This document shows, in pieces, positions 21,601 to 33,024 of a stretch of 64,000 nt of DNA. Source of the stretch: Doris montereyensis (lineage: Eukaryota; Mollusca; Gastropoda; Nudibranchia; Dorididae); assembly GCA_037039925.1 (NCBI GenBank), contig JAXRKP010000172.1, positions 203,501-267,500 on the forward strand, written 5' to 3'. Both the position numbers and the translations under genes were made by a program. Positions within the stretch are counted from its first letter, which is position 1. Each line of letters opens with the position of its first letter. A model generated the notes under the pieces. The model worked only from the letters and a program-made list of their open reading frames with translations, made no database searches and was not told where the DNA came from.

Positions 21601-24600
21601 TATAAGCTGATTGCGTTTGTTTGCTTTCTTTTTAATCCATGTTTTAAATCAAACTAAAGCAAAAAAGGTTTCTATAGCTTTGTCTTTAACAAATTGACAA
21701 TTGTATCCATTACCCATATGCGTCAGAATGAATGAGTGAAAACATTTTTCTTTCTATTCAGGTCCTGGAATATACTAGATCATATTGCTTTGAAAATAAC
21801 AAACAATATAAGTAAACAATATTTCACATAAAATAACTTCGTGTTTGTCTTCACATTGCAGGTTATTTATGCTTTAAACACAAAGAACGATGAAAATGAA
21901 TCGGTGCTCCAAGCCCTCAGGGATCAACATGAAGAAGAAATCCAGCAAATTCTCACTGAAACCAGACAGAAAGTTGCGTTATACAAAGAACGAATTGATG
22001 AAGAAACTGACCAAAGATCACAGATTGAAACTCTGCAAGATCGTTTATCATTACAGCAGGCTCAGTTTGCTGCAACAGAAGACAAATTTGCCCAATACAA
22101 AGCAGACGTCCAGGAGAAGCTCAATAAAGAAAAGGAACATTATGCCAGTCGATTGTTTGACATGTCACATGAAATGCTTGAAGCAAAGAAAGACTTTGAA
22201 GAGCAGGCAAAGAAGTATAACCAATGGCGAGAAAGGTTGGAAGCGGAGCACAACACTGCTCTGGCAGAGATCCAAAGCAAACATCAGTCTGAAATGCAGG
22301 ACCTGAGGGATTTTCAGAGAGGCCAAGACGACTCATGGTTGAATAAATATGCTGAAAAGGAGGAAGCTTACCAAAAGCAAATTGCAAATTTGACTGAAAG
22401 CATTGAGAAAATGCAAAGTGAAAAATCTCAGATGCAGGAAGAATTCACGACAAAACTTGAAAAAGCGCAGGCTTTCTATGAAAAGGAATTAGATGCAGTG
22501 AAAAAGCAAACACAGCAGAATATAATGCTGAGGTGGAAGCTTTGAGAAAAGAAATAGACAGACTACGATCGGATTCATCATCTGGTGAAAAGGAACTACG
22601 GGTTCAAATAGACAGATTGGTTCGGCAATTAGCAGACACAGAGGACAATTTGGTCGAATCGCAGAAAAGGGAACAGATGCTGCAGGGAGAATTGTCTGGC
22701 AAAGAATCTAGCTCAAATGAATTGATGAAACAGGTAAGAAGTCATTGCTATTTCTGTTTTCCAATTATCTAATTAGAACAGAATCAGAACATCCATAAAG
22801 AAACCGACAAAGAGAAAAAAAACCAAACTAATATACACAAAACCGTATCTAAAAAAAAGAGCACAAAAAAACGCTCAGAGGAAGAAAGCCTCAATGAACA
22901 TCTCCTCTCCCCCATCGTTTTTCTCTCACTCATCAACATTATTGTTGTTTGTTGTTGTTGCTGTTGGTTTGGTGTTCTTTTTCCAATTGTTGTTTTGTTA
23001 TTAACATTGTTGTTTTTGTTCTACTTAGTCTTCTTTTTTGGCGGGGTGCTTCTGGTAGCTCCTACTTCTTTCGTCTCCTCCTTCACATATCTTTTATCTC
23101 GCTGCTTTCCCTTTTAAATCACCTTTAGATGACGGCATATGGAGGACAGGGTAAATTTCCATGAAACAAACAAACATTTCAAACAAATCTTTTTCTTCTT
23201 TTTCTTTTTTTCTTCTTCTTCTTTCTTCTTCTTCTTCTTCTTCTTCTTCTTCTTCTTCTTCTTCTTCTTCTTCTTCTTCTTCTTCTTCTTCTTCTTCTTC
23301 TTCTTCTTCTTCTTCTTCTTCTTCTTCTTCTTCTTCTTCTTCTTCTTCTTCTTCTTCTTCTTCTTCTTCTTCTTCTTCTTCTTCTTCTTCTTCTTTTTCT
23401 TCTTCTTCTTCTTCTTTTTCTTCTTTTTCTTCTTCTTCTTCTTCTTCTTCTTCTTCTTCTTCTTCTTCTTCTTCTTCTTCTTCTTCTTCTTCTTCTTCTT
23501 CTTCTTCTTCTTCTTCTTCTTCTTCTTCTTCTTCTTCTTCTTCTTCTACTTCTTCTTCTTTTTCTTTTTCTACTTTTTCTTTTCTTTTTCTTCTTTCCTC
23601 CTCCTCCTCCTGTATAAAACAAGTAACCCTCGTTATCCTAAAAATCAATCTTTTATCATTTGTCTTCGCCATGAAACTGACACTTTGTGCCAAGAATGTT
23701 TTTAGAAGCTAACCATGCCTTCATGGGAACATAATTTCTTTTTATTAATGAAAAAACCAAAGATACTATATGAGTGCACTTTTCTCACCATCATTGTAAG
23801 TAAGTTTTCAGGTTCTTTCTTGAGGCTACAGATTTGCAAAAAGAGTAGTCAAAGTGATCCGCCTGTTAAACATAATTATTTCATTATAAGAATAGTCAAA
23901 ACAGGGAATAATTTACAGTCTACAACGAAACATTAAAAATGTATGAATTCTTTTGAAAATGACTGTCATATGGAGCTCTATAATTTGAAATATTTGTATG
24001 ATGAATGAATGAGCATTGTTTTTTATTTTTTATTGATTACTGTATATTAAATCATTTTTAAAACTCCATGACTGTTTTAAGTTGTATGGGGCATTTAAAG
24101 GACAAATGACCGATATAGCCTCTGATACAATACGAAATGATATGATGACAGGATATTCTTCTTCATTGCAAGGTCAAAGATTTGCAAGATGAGCTGAGTG
24201 GCAAGAACTCACAGCTGCACAGCATAGAAACAGAATTGACGGCTTCTAAACAACATTGTAACGTTTTGGCTGATGAAATGAAACAAAAAGTCAAGTGAGT
24301 GATTTTACTTCGTTATGTATTTGATCTATGAAATTATGTATTTTGCATTACTTATCACCCGGCGTAAAGGGCAGTAAGTGAGTAAGTAATGGAAAGCCAT
24401 GCTTTGATAGTTTGAACACCTTTGTTCCTAGTAATTTGTCCGGATCATTGGTACATCTGGATAATTGAATCCAAGTGGACACCCACTAGTGGTAGTGCTT
24501 TTTGTTTAGGCTCAGTGGACACCCACTAGTGGTAGCGCTTTTTTAGTTTGGGCCCAGTGGACACCCACTAGTGGTAGTGCTTTTTGTTTGGGCCCAGTGG

Positions 24601-27600
24601 ACACCCACTAGTAGTAGTGGTTTGGGCCCAGTGGACACCCACTAGTGGTAGTGTTTTTTGTTTGGGCCCAGTGGACACCCACTAGTGGTAGTGTTTTTTG
24701 TTTGGGCCAGTGGACACCCACTAGTGGTAGTGCTTTTTGTTTGGGCCCAGTGGACACCCACAAGTGGTAGTGCTTTTGTTTGGGCCAGTGGACACCCACT
24801 AGTGGTAGTGCTTTTTGTTTGGGCCCAGTGGACACCCACTAGTGGTAGTACTTTTTGTTTGGGCCCAGTGGACAACCATTAGTGGGTACTTTTTGTTTGA
24901 GTCAGTGGACACCCACTAGTAGTACTTTTTGTTTGGGCCAGTGGACAACCACTAGTGGTAGTTTTTGTTTGGGCCCAGTGGACAACCACTAGTGGTAGCG
25001 CTTTTTGTCTGGTCCCAGTGGACACCCACTAGTGGTAGTGTTTTTTGTTTCGGCCCACTGGACACCCACTAGTGGTAGTACTTTTTGTTTGGGCCCAGTG
25101 GACACCCACTAGTGGTAGCGCTTTTTGTCTGGTCCCAGTGGACACCCACTAGTGGTAGCGCTTTTTGTCTGGTCCCAGTGGACACCCACTAGTGGTAGCG
25201 CTTTTTGTCTTGGTCCAGTGGACAACCACTAGTGGTAGTGCTTTTGTCTGGGCCCAGTGGACACCCACTAGTGGTAGTACTTTTTTGTTTGGGCCCAGTG
25301 GACACCCACTAGTGGTGTACTTTTGTTTGGGCCCAGTGGACAACCACTAGTGGTAGTACTTTTTGTTTGGGCCCAGTGGACAACCATAGTGGTAGCGCTT
25401 TTGTCTGGTCCCAGTGGACACCCACTAGTTTTAGTACTTTTGTTTTGGGCCCAGTGGACAACCACTAGTGGTAGCGCTTTTGTCTGGTCCCAGTGGACAC
25501 CCACTAGTGGTAGTGTTTTTTGTTTGGGCCCACTGGACACCCACTAGTGGTAGTACTTTTTGTTTGGGCCCAGTGGACACCCACTAAGCATTTTTGTCTG
25601 GTCCCAGTGGACACCCACTAAGCGCTTTTGTCTTGGCCCAGTGGACAACCACTAGTGGTAGTGCTTTTGTCTGGGCCCAGTGGACACCACTAGTGGTAGT
25701 GCTTTTGTCTGGGCCCAGTGGACACCCACCGATGGTAGTTGTCCTTTAGTCTGGACTGAGTGAACACCCACTAGTGGTAGTGCCTTTAGTCTGGGCTGAG
25801 TGGACACCCACAGTGGTAGTGCCTTTAGCCTGGGCCCAGTGGACACCCACTAGTGGTAGTGTTTTTTGTCTGGGCAGTGGACACCCATAGTGGTAGTGCC
25901 TTTAGTCTGGGCTGGTGGACACCCACTAGTGGTAGTGTTTCTGGGCCCAGTGGACACCCACTAGTTAGTGTTTTTGTCTGGGCTGAGTGGACACCCACTA
26001 GTGGTAGTGCCTTTAGCCCTGGGCCCAGTGGACACCCACTAGTGGTATGTGTTTTGTCTGGGCTGAGTGGACACCCACTAGTGGTAGTGCCTTTAGTCTG
26101 GGCTGTTGGACACCCACTAGTGGAGTGCTTAGCCTGGGCCCAGTGGACACCCACTAGTGGTAGTGCCTTTAGCCTGGGCCCAGTGGACACCCACTAGTGG
26201 TAGTGCCTTTAGTCTGGGAGTGGACACCCACTAGTGGTAGTGCCTTTAGTCTGGGCTGAGTGGACACCCACTAGTGGTAGTGCTTTTTGTTGCGCCCAGT
26301 GGACACCCACTAATGGTAGTGCTTTTTTGTCTAGGCCCAGTGGACACCCACTAGTGGTAGTGCTTTTTTGTTTGGGCCCAGTGGACACCCACTAGTGGTA
26401 TGCTTTTGTCTGGGCTGAGTGGACACCCACTAGTGGTAGTTCACATTTCTTTAGTCTGGGCTGAGTGAATACCCACTAGTGGTAGTGCTTTTAGTCTGGG
26501 CTGAGTGGACACCCACTAGTGTTAGTGACTTTTAGTCTGGGCCCAGTGAACACCACTAGTGGTAGTGTTTTTTGTCTGGGCCCAGTGGACACCCACTAGT
26601 GTTAGTGCCTTTAGTCGGGGCCCAGTGAACAAACTAAGTAGTGCTTTTGTTTGGGCCCAGTGGACACCCACTAGTGGTACAAATTTTAATTTGGGCCGAG
26701 TGGACACCCACTAGTGGTAGTGCTTTTTGTCCAAAGTGGACACCCACTAGTGGTAGTGCCTTTAGTCTGGGCTGAGTGGACACCCACTAGTGGTAGTGCT
26801 TTTCTTTTGGGCCCAGTGGACACCCACTAGTGGTAGTGCCTTTAGTCTGGGCTGAGTGGATACCCACTAGTGGTAGTGCCTTTAGTCTGGGCTGAGTGAA
26901 CACCCACTAGTGGTAGTGCCTTTAGCCTGGGCCCAGTGGACACCCACTAGTGGTAGTGTTTTTTGTATTGATGAGTTTTTAATAGAAAATTAGTTAAAAA
27001 AACTTTTCAAGGAAATTTGATATTTGGGAAAAAACAAAACAAGCAACAAAGTCATATCGACACAAGTCTTAACCTCGCCGTATCTTCTACAAAACACATT
27101 TGATAGGTTACTGGTTTGAGGTTTCTGTTTTTATTTTTGTTTTCGTTTTATATAGAAAAGCGGGTTTTGTTCAGTTCAAGGCCTGGACTTGATGATGATT
27201 GGAGCGTCAGTCGTCCTAGTCATTTCTGTCTGACATTGATGATGATCTTATTGATGTCAGTTGTCCAAATCATTTCTGTCTGATATTGATGATGAGTTTC
27301 CAAATCGATGTCAATTGTCCAAGTCATTTCTGTCTGATATTGATGGTGATTTTATTGATGTCAGTTGTCCAAATCATTTCTGTCTGACATTGATGATGAT
27401 TTTATTGATGTCAATTGTCCAAGTTATTTCTGTCTGACATTGATGATGATTTTATTGATGTCAGTTGTCCAAGTCATTTCTGTCTGATATTGACGATGAT
27501 TTTATCAATGTCAGTTATCCTAGTCATTTCTGTCTGATATTGACGATGATTTTATTGATGTCAGTTGAAATTGTGAACTTTGGTATGTCCATTTTGCCTT

Positions 27601-30600
27601 TGTTTACGGGCATTTAAAGGAAATTTGCGGTGTTTCATGTCATTATCTTGTAGGATGGAGGCTTGATAAAAAGAATGGCAAGTAATTCATCCTAATATGT
27701 GATGCATCTGTTAAAAAAGTAACTTTGATTTTGTTAAGCACATATTCAAAAGTAAAGTAAAGAAAAAGTAAGTCCCGCACTCAGAATTGATCGCAGGGTA
27801 ATCAGGATTAGAGTCTATATTTTTCTAGGCATACGGCATAGTGTGGTAGTTTGTCATTGCTTTCCACGTTGCCTTTACTTTCACCGAGTCTGCATAGACC
27901 TAGCTATCGATTTCGCTGCCCGGCTGACTGTTCTAGATTAATTGAACAATCTGTTCATAATTGTTGTTGAATTGATTAGCCTTTTTCTAGTTTTCACATT
28001 TTAAAAATTCATATCCTTTTGCATCGTAACATGAATTCTTAATCTGGTGACTTTTCCTTCAGTGACCATTGGAGAATTGGAAGCTCATAAAATACAAAAG
28101 ACGGCAAGATAAAAGAAATGGAAAAGGATCTTGACCGTTTGAAGCAAGAGCTGATGAAATTGAACGCAGAGCGCTCATCAATACTCTCACAACACACTTG
28201 GTCTGTCCGTCTTGCAGCAGTCAGAGTTAGATAATCTTAGACAGGTAAAACTTTGCTTTCATTGTTTGCATTCAAGTTTGAAAATTGGTCAATTCCACCT
28301 ATCAGTGTACCAGTTCAATTTGTACCATTGATTCAAAGCAATAATAATAATGCGTGGCATTTATATAGCGCATATCCCTGACAGAGCCCGGCTATGGTCA
28401 GCATTGAATGCTCTTGAGAAAATGTTTGCCTGTACTTAAGTGGATAAATAAGTCAACGGGTAACCGATGTTGCTTGAAATGCAATGTACTGTTTGTGTAT
28501 TCTGTAATTTATAATAGAAAATTAAATTGTTTATCATCAGGCCCTAGAGACCATGACCATTGAAAAAGAAACTCAAAAGCAACGTTTAGAGAAGCAAATC
28601 ACGAGTTTACAAGATGAGATGGCTGCGCTTGAAAAGAGATTGAAAGATGAGATGTCTTGCAAATTGAAGAGGCTGCTAGAAGTCAGGAAGAACTTCAAGA
28701 GAAGGACCGCAAAGTTGCAGCCCAAGTATTAACAGCAACGGCAGGTAAGTTTTTTTTTACAGAAAAGTTTTCTGTTCCAATAAGCATTTATTTGATAAGT
28801 TGATATGACTAAATAGAAAAGAAGAGAATGAATTGCACGGTATAGAAAGAAAACAATGTGGTTGGTGGTCATCAAATTTGATGTTTTTAATCCTTACGCT
28901 TGCCAAGTTTGACTATAGTCGAAACTTCTGGTTGACATTCATATTTGCCGATTTCGACGGCAGTCAAACTTGACCAGCTCCACTAAAGAGGTCGAAAATA
29001 AAATAAACGATGTCAATTGTAGAGTAGTTTCCTGCCATCATAATAGACTGCTGCTACTGCACAAAATTTTTTTCCGTTCAAAATTTGCCGATTTGACCTG
29101 GATTTGACCTATTTTTTCAGACTTGTTTACTCGGTTTCAACACGATTAAATGAGTTTGACTAAATCTTTGACAGGAACTCATCCAAGGCCATCAAATGGA
29201 AATGACTCACGCCAAAGCAGAAAGACGAACTGCAACAAAATTTTGATCAAGTCAAAGCCGAGTTGACATCAAGACTTCAAGTTGCAGAAGAACGGGTTTG
29301 TTCTTATTTTTATTTCCATATCAATATATCGCTAATGTTTAGGTCTGGACATTTATACACCAAGTTTTTGATTTTCATTTATTTTTATATACAGTGATAG
29401 ACAATCACATAATGTAATAATAATATATATATGTATGTGTATGTGTGTGTATACATAAATAATCCAGGGTTGATAAAGATTAATCTAATTGATTTTAAAA
29501 AACATCCTTACAAAAATCTGTTCATTGAGGTGCACTTTTGAGAAAATCGATTTTTTGAACTGTAAAATTAAGCCTATGGTCATCAAGCCTTTTCCTTGAG
29601 AACAAAACTGAAATGCTGCTTGGAATTGTCATTGCAATCACCTTTGAATTATTCAAGGAAATATCACTCTCCTTTATAAACCACGAGCCTGTTATACCCT
29701 ATGAGAAGTGAAGTACAGTTATTAGATACAGTCAATACTCAAAACTGAGCTTATGTGGGTAGGTGCGAATGAGACTAGTTCAACTTTTTTATTTATAAAA
29801 CCTGCTGAAAATGGCGGCTTTTGGATCGATGGAATTTCTACTCAAAGACAGAAAAACTAAAGTGTTCCTGAATTAAAAATCCTTTATGATGGAAAAATTT
29901 CTGAAAATGAAAACAATCTCGGCCATTTAGAATGTACTTGCAAAATATGGTTACTCTTATTATCCTGGCAATATGGCCTTTGACATGCAAAGAATGACCA
30001 ACTCAGAATTATATACATATATAGAGATAATGTCTATATGATGAAATTATTTATTTCCTTGGCAAAGATCAATTCCACATGCCCATCAGGGTAAGCATTT
30101 ATTTGTTTGGCAAAGATCAATTCCACATGCCCATCAGGGTAAGCATTTATTTCCTTGGCAAAGATCAATTCCACATGCCCATCAGGTAAGCATTTATTTC
30201 TTTTGGCAAAGATCAATTCCACATGCCCATCAGGTAGGCATTTATTTCCTTGGCAAAGATCAATTCCACATGCCCATCAGGTAAGCATTTATTTCCTTGG
30301 CAAAGATCAATTCCACATGCCCATCAGGGTAAGCATTTATTTCTTTGGCAAAGATCAATTCCACATGCCCATCAGGGTAAGCATTTATTTCCTTGGCAAA
30401 GATCAATTCCACATGCCCATCAGGGTAAGCATTTATTTCCTTGGCAAAGATCAATTCCACATGCCCATGTGGTAAGCATTTAATAAAAAATAAAAAGCGC
30501 ATTTAGGGTGTATCAATACTAAGATCACGTGTATCTCAAATATTGCCTTTCCAGAAATCTTTAGCTTGAAATTTCTTGTCCTTCTGTTCTCAGTGAGTTT

Positions 30601-32344
30601 TTTTATTCAGTCGTACATCTGAAATTGTCATTCTTTATTGTAATCATCCTATCTTGACATCCACACGATGTCATCTTGAGCCTTGTTTTGTAATCATGGT
30701 GTCTTGTCATCCACGCAATGTCATCTTGAGCCTTGTTTTGTAATCATGGTGTCTTGTCATCCACGCAATGTCATCTTGAGCCTTGTTTTGTAATCATGGT
30801 GTCTCGTCATCCACGCAATGTCATCTTGAGCCTTGTTTTGTAATCATGGTGTCTTGTTATCCACAAAATGTCATCTTGAGCCTTGTTTTGTAATCATGGT
30901 ATCTTGTCATCCACACGATGTCATCTTGAGCCTTGTTTTGTAATCATGGTGTCTTGTCATCCTCACAATGTCATCTTGAGCTTTGTTTTGTAATCATGGT
31001 GTCTTGTCATCCACACGATGTCATCTTGAGCCTTGTTTTGTAATCATGGTGTCTTGTCATCCACACGATGTCATCTTGAGCTTTGTTTTGTAATCATGGT
31101 GTCTTGTTATCCTAACGATGTCATCTTCAGCTTTTGTTTTGTAATCATGGTGTCTTGTCATCCACACGATGTCATCTTGAGCCTTGTTTTGTAATCATGG
31201 TGTCTTGTCATCCACACAATGTCATCTTGAGCCTTGTTTTGTAATCATGGTGTCTTGTCATCCCACAATGTCATCTTGAGCTTTGTTTTGTAATCATGGT
31301 GTCTTAGCATCCAGCACGATGTCATCTTGAGCCTTGTTTTTGTAATCATGGTGTCTTGTCATCCACACAATGTCATCTTCAGCCTTGTTTTGTAATCATG
31401 GTGTCTTGTCATCCACACAATGTCATCTTGAGCCTTGTTTTGTAATCATGGTGTCTTGTCATCCACACAATGTCATCTTGAGCTTTGTTTTGTAATCATG
31501 GTGTCTTAGCATCCACACGATGTCATCTTGAGCCTTGTTTTGTAATCATGGTGTCTTGTCATCCACACAATGTCATCTTGAGCCTTGTTTTGTAATCATG
31601 GTGTCTTGTCATCCACACAATGTCATCTTGAGCCTTGTTTTGTAATCATGGTGTCTTGTCATCCACACAATGTCATCTTGAGCCTTGTTTTGTAATCATG
31701 GTGTCTTGTCATCCACACAATGTCATCTTGAGCCTTGTTTTGTAATCATGGTGTCTTGTCATCCACACAATGTCATCTTGAGCCTTGTTTTGTAATCATG
31801 GTGTCTTGTCATCCACACAATGTCATCTTCAGCCTTGTTTTATAATCATGGTGTCTTGTTTTCCACTCCATTGATTGATGTGTCTGTCTTCAGGTATTTC
31901 TTATAATTTCAAATCATTTCCTCCACCCAAAGTTATATCTTTTATAATTTCAAATCATCTTCTCCAGCCAAAGTTGTTTGTTATAATGGTCAAATCATCT
32001 CCTCCCGAAAAGTTGTATGTTTGTTATAATTTCAAATCATTTCCTCCCACCCAAATTGTACCTTTGTTATAATTTCATTCTTTTGTTCTCATCGTTGGTT
32101 TTTTGTCTCTCCTCCTCTCTCTTTTTTCTGCCTGTGCTATATTTTTGACTCGTTGCAAAGGATAGAAAATTATCTCTATTTACAAGGAGACAATATCACT
32201 CTTATTAAGTCTTGCTCCATTTCAGGTTTCTGAACTGGACAGTTGTGTCTTTGCTCATCCAACCAAGTTCAAAACTGAGAGACATCAACCAGTCGGAATG
32301 AGCTTGAAAAGACACTTGAACTGAAAAACTCTTTTGTAATGCAG
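18500..32344 (+). CDS. FAM184A: FAM184A-like coiled-coil protein gene, seven exons visible
   Basis: Long coiled-coil protein of the FAM184 family, whose molecular role is poorly defined. Exons: 18500-18640, 21862-22733, 24173-24294, 28063-28244, 28541-28744, 29175-29295, 32226-32344. The N-terminus carries MHLKMSKKIAQLTKVIYALN followed by TKNDE, nearly identical to vertebrate FAM184A, with the intron after the K of QLTK. Downstream exons are Glu/Lys/Gln-rich heptad sequence. Single-base breaks are seen in exons 2 and 4-7, while all splice sites are canonical. The recovered ~590 residues are about half the vertebrate length (~1140), so the 3' end is missing, unrecognised, or damaged in the rearranged 33-38 kb stretch. 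Confidence 0.85.
18690..18900 (+). repeat. Dispersed repeat (copy 1)
   Basis: Shares gactgtagtcgaaacttc, aatagactgctgctactgca and ttcaaatttgcc(a/g)atttga with 28894-29110. Two copies in introns 1 and 5 of the same gene; class unknown. Confidence 0.75.
19110..20280. other. Intron 1 of the FAM184A-like gene, unique sequence
   Basis: No exon or known repeat recognised. A ten-base inverted match (ttaacccaag at ~19238, cttgggttaa at ~19768) was seen but is too short to define an element. Confidence 0.5.
20284..20515 (-). mobile_element. tRNA-derived SINE (family 1), minus strand
   Basis: On the minus strand: tRNA-like head with B-box-like GAGTTTGACTCC and then the family body ending in taatcacctcc on the plus strand at ~20300. 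Diverged and internally rearranged. Confidence 0.65.
21021..21262 (+). mobile_element. tRNA-derived SINE (family 1), internally deleted
   Basis: A-box GGTGGCGAGTGGTAAGG, B-box TGTTCAAATCCTAG, tctaggtctgacgttgtgtt, then a deletion, then catcagactagcgtcttgtc and tatgggccattatggcctta. Confidence 0.85.
21862..22733 (+). CDS. FAM184A: FAM184A-like exon 2 (main coiled coil)
   Basis: Acceptor CACATTGCAG. Begins VIYALNTKNDENESVLQALR, continues HEEEIQQILTETRQKVALYK and on through heptad-rich sequence to AQAFYEKELDAVKK. There the run of five A at 22501-22505 appears to lack one A. In the shifted frame it continues NTAEYNAEVEALRKEIDRLR to SSSNELMKQ and donor GTAAGA. The exon is 872 bp; restoring one base gives 873 and agreement with phase 0 at both ends. 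Confidence 0.93.
23186..23615. repeat. (TTC)n tract, ~430 bp
   Basis: Near-pure TTC with a few TTTTTC interruptions, in intron 2 of the FAM184A-like gene. Poly-F, poly-S, poly-E and poly-R frames are artefacts. Confidence 0.97.
24173..24294 (+). CDS. FAM184A: FAM184A-like exon 3
   Basis: VKDLQDELSGKNSQLHSIET then ELTASKQHCNVLADEMKQKV(K). Phase 0 in, phase 2 out, donor GTGAGT. Coiled-coil composition, no frame break. The 40-bp palindromic minisatellite starts about 180 bases downstream. Confidence 0.88.
24478..26965. repeat. ~40-bp minisatellite with palindromic core, ~60 units
   Basis: Unit cccagtggacacccactagt plus ggtagtgctttttgtttggg. Every good unit holds CCACTAGTGG, a perfect 10-base palindrome. 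Spacers drift from gctttttgtttggg on the left to gcctttagtctgggctgag on the right. Confidence 0.95.
27033..27600. repeat. Dispersed repeat with internal 50-bp tandem units (copy 1)
   Basis: Left part: cacatttgataggttactgg, tttgaggtttctg and aaaagcgggttttgtt. Then about seven 50-bp units of the form tcatttctgtctgatattga plus tgatgattttattgatgtca. Ends gttgaaattgtgaactttgg. The same order of segments recurs at 38720-39090. Confidence 0.85.
27745..27960. mobile_element. Possible short element with AAAGTAAAG inverted ends
   Basis: agtaaagtaaag near 27752 and cctttactttc near 27883 form inverted ends around a unique body. Target duplication not identified; class unknown. Confidence 0.3.
28063..28244 (+). 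CDS. FAM184A: FAM184A-like exon 4 (frame-broken)
   Basis: Pieces IGELEAHK, TKDGKIKEMEKDLDRLKQEL, MKLNAERSSILSQ and LQQSELDNLRQ lie in different frames. Shifts are needed near 28070, 28095 and 28200. Acceptor TTTTCCTTCAG, donor GTAAAA. Clear coiled-coil coding sequence despite the breaks. Confidence 0.8.
28347..28440. repeat. Short interspersed-repeat fragment
   Basis: Contains gcgtggcatttatatagcgc, a motif I recall as common in dispersed repeats of aquatic invertebrates, after a short AAT run. Boundaries unclear. Confidence 0.35.
28541..28744 (+). CDS. FAM184A: FAM184A-like exon 5 (one frame break)
   Basis: ALETMTIEKETQKQRLEKQI, TSLQDEMAALEKRLKDE, a shift near 28650-28660, then IEEAARSQEELQEKDRKVAA and QVLTATA. 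Acceptor TTTATCATCAG, donor GTAAGT. Confidence 0.83.
28894..29110 (+). repeat. Dispersed repeat (copy 2)
   Basis: Second copy of the sequence at 18690-18900, sharing aatagactgctgctactgca. Confidence 0.75.
29175..29295 (+). CDS. FAM184A: FAM184A-like exon 6 (one frame break)
   Basis: ELIQGHQMEMTHAKAE, a shift near 29215-29222, then KDELQQNFDQVKAELTSRLQ and VAEER. Acceptor TTTGACAG, donor GTTTGT (weak). Confidence 0.75.
30045..30482. repeat. ~46-bp minisatellite, 9-10 units, CAGGTAAGC in some units
   Basis: Unit ttggcaaagatcaattccac, atgcccatcagg(g)taagca, tttatttcc. Three units have CAG|GTAAGC or similar, identical to a 5' splice donor. Intron 6 of the FAM184A-like gene. Confidence 0.95.
30650..31870. 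repeat. 50-bp minisatellite, ~24 units
   Basis: Unit tgtcatccacacaatgtcat, cttgagccttgttttgtaat, catggtgtct. The same unit recurs at 33025-33715 beyond the exon 7 region. Confidence 0.95.
31890..32085. repeat. ~41-bp minisatellite, ~5 units
   Basis: Unit ttataatttcaaatcatttc, ctcca(c)ccaaagttgtatctt. Confidence 0.85.
32226..32344 (+). CDS. FAM184A: FAM184A-like exon 7 (frame-broken)
   Basis: Pieces VSELD, VSLLIQPSSKLRDINQSE and NELEKTLELKNSFVMQ lie in three frames. Acceptor CATTTCAG, donor GTAAGT. A scrambled second version of this exon appears inside the mosaic segment at ~34140-34323. Confidence 0.7.
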
Positions 32345-32376
32345 GTAAGTCCGTTGTTTTGTCTTCCATTCGATGA

Positions 32377-32525
32377 TTCATCGTTTCAAGTTGTAGCTTT
32401 TGTTTGAATGATTTAAGTTTCAAGTTGTACCTTTTGTTTGAATGATTCAAGTTTCAAGTTGTACCTTTTGTTTGAATGATTCAAGTTTCTTTGACTTTTT
32501 TGTTTGAATGATTAAGTTTCAGTTG
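32377..32525. repeat. ~34-bp minisatellite, ~4 units
   Basis: Unit tgaatgattcaagtttcaag, ttgtaccttttgtt, starting about 30 bases after the exon 7 donor. Confidence 0.85.
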
Positions 32526-32753
32526 TGTAAAATGTCTTGTCTCCTTGTCATGCGGGTTTTTTTCTCATTTTTTGCTAAGTTTTTTTTCTGTTTGTAGTCA
32601 TTGTCTTAGTTTCTGACTTGATTTACATTCTAAACTCTTTGTTCACAATATTCAACTCTGCTAATGTTCAAGTTTTCAGATTTTTATCATATCAGTTATT
32701 AGTCCTTTCATCCAGTAAAGAGATAGAGAAATCATCAGGGAGAAATAGCAATT

Positions 32754-33016
<263 letters not shown>

Positions 33017-33024
33017 TTGAATCG

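Noticed and set aside
23094..23705. Long poly-E, poly-R, poly-F and poly-S open frames
   Set aside because: All are translations of one (TTC)n tract in different frames; no flanking coding sequence.
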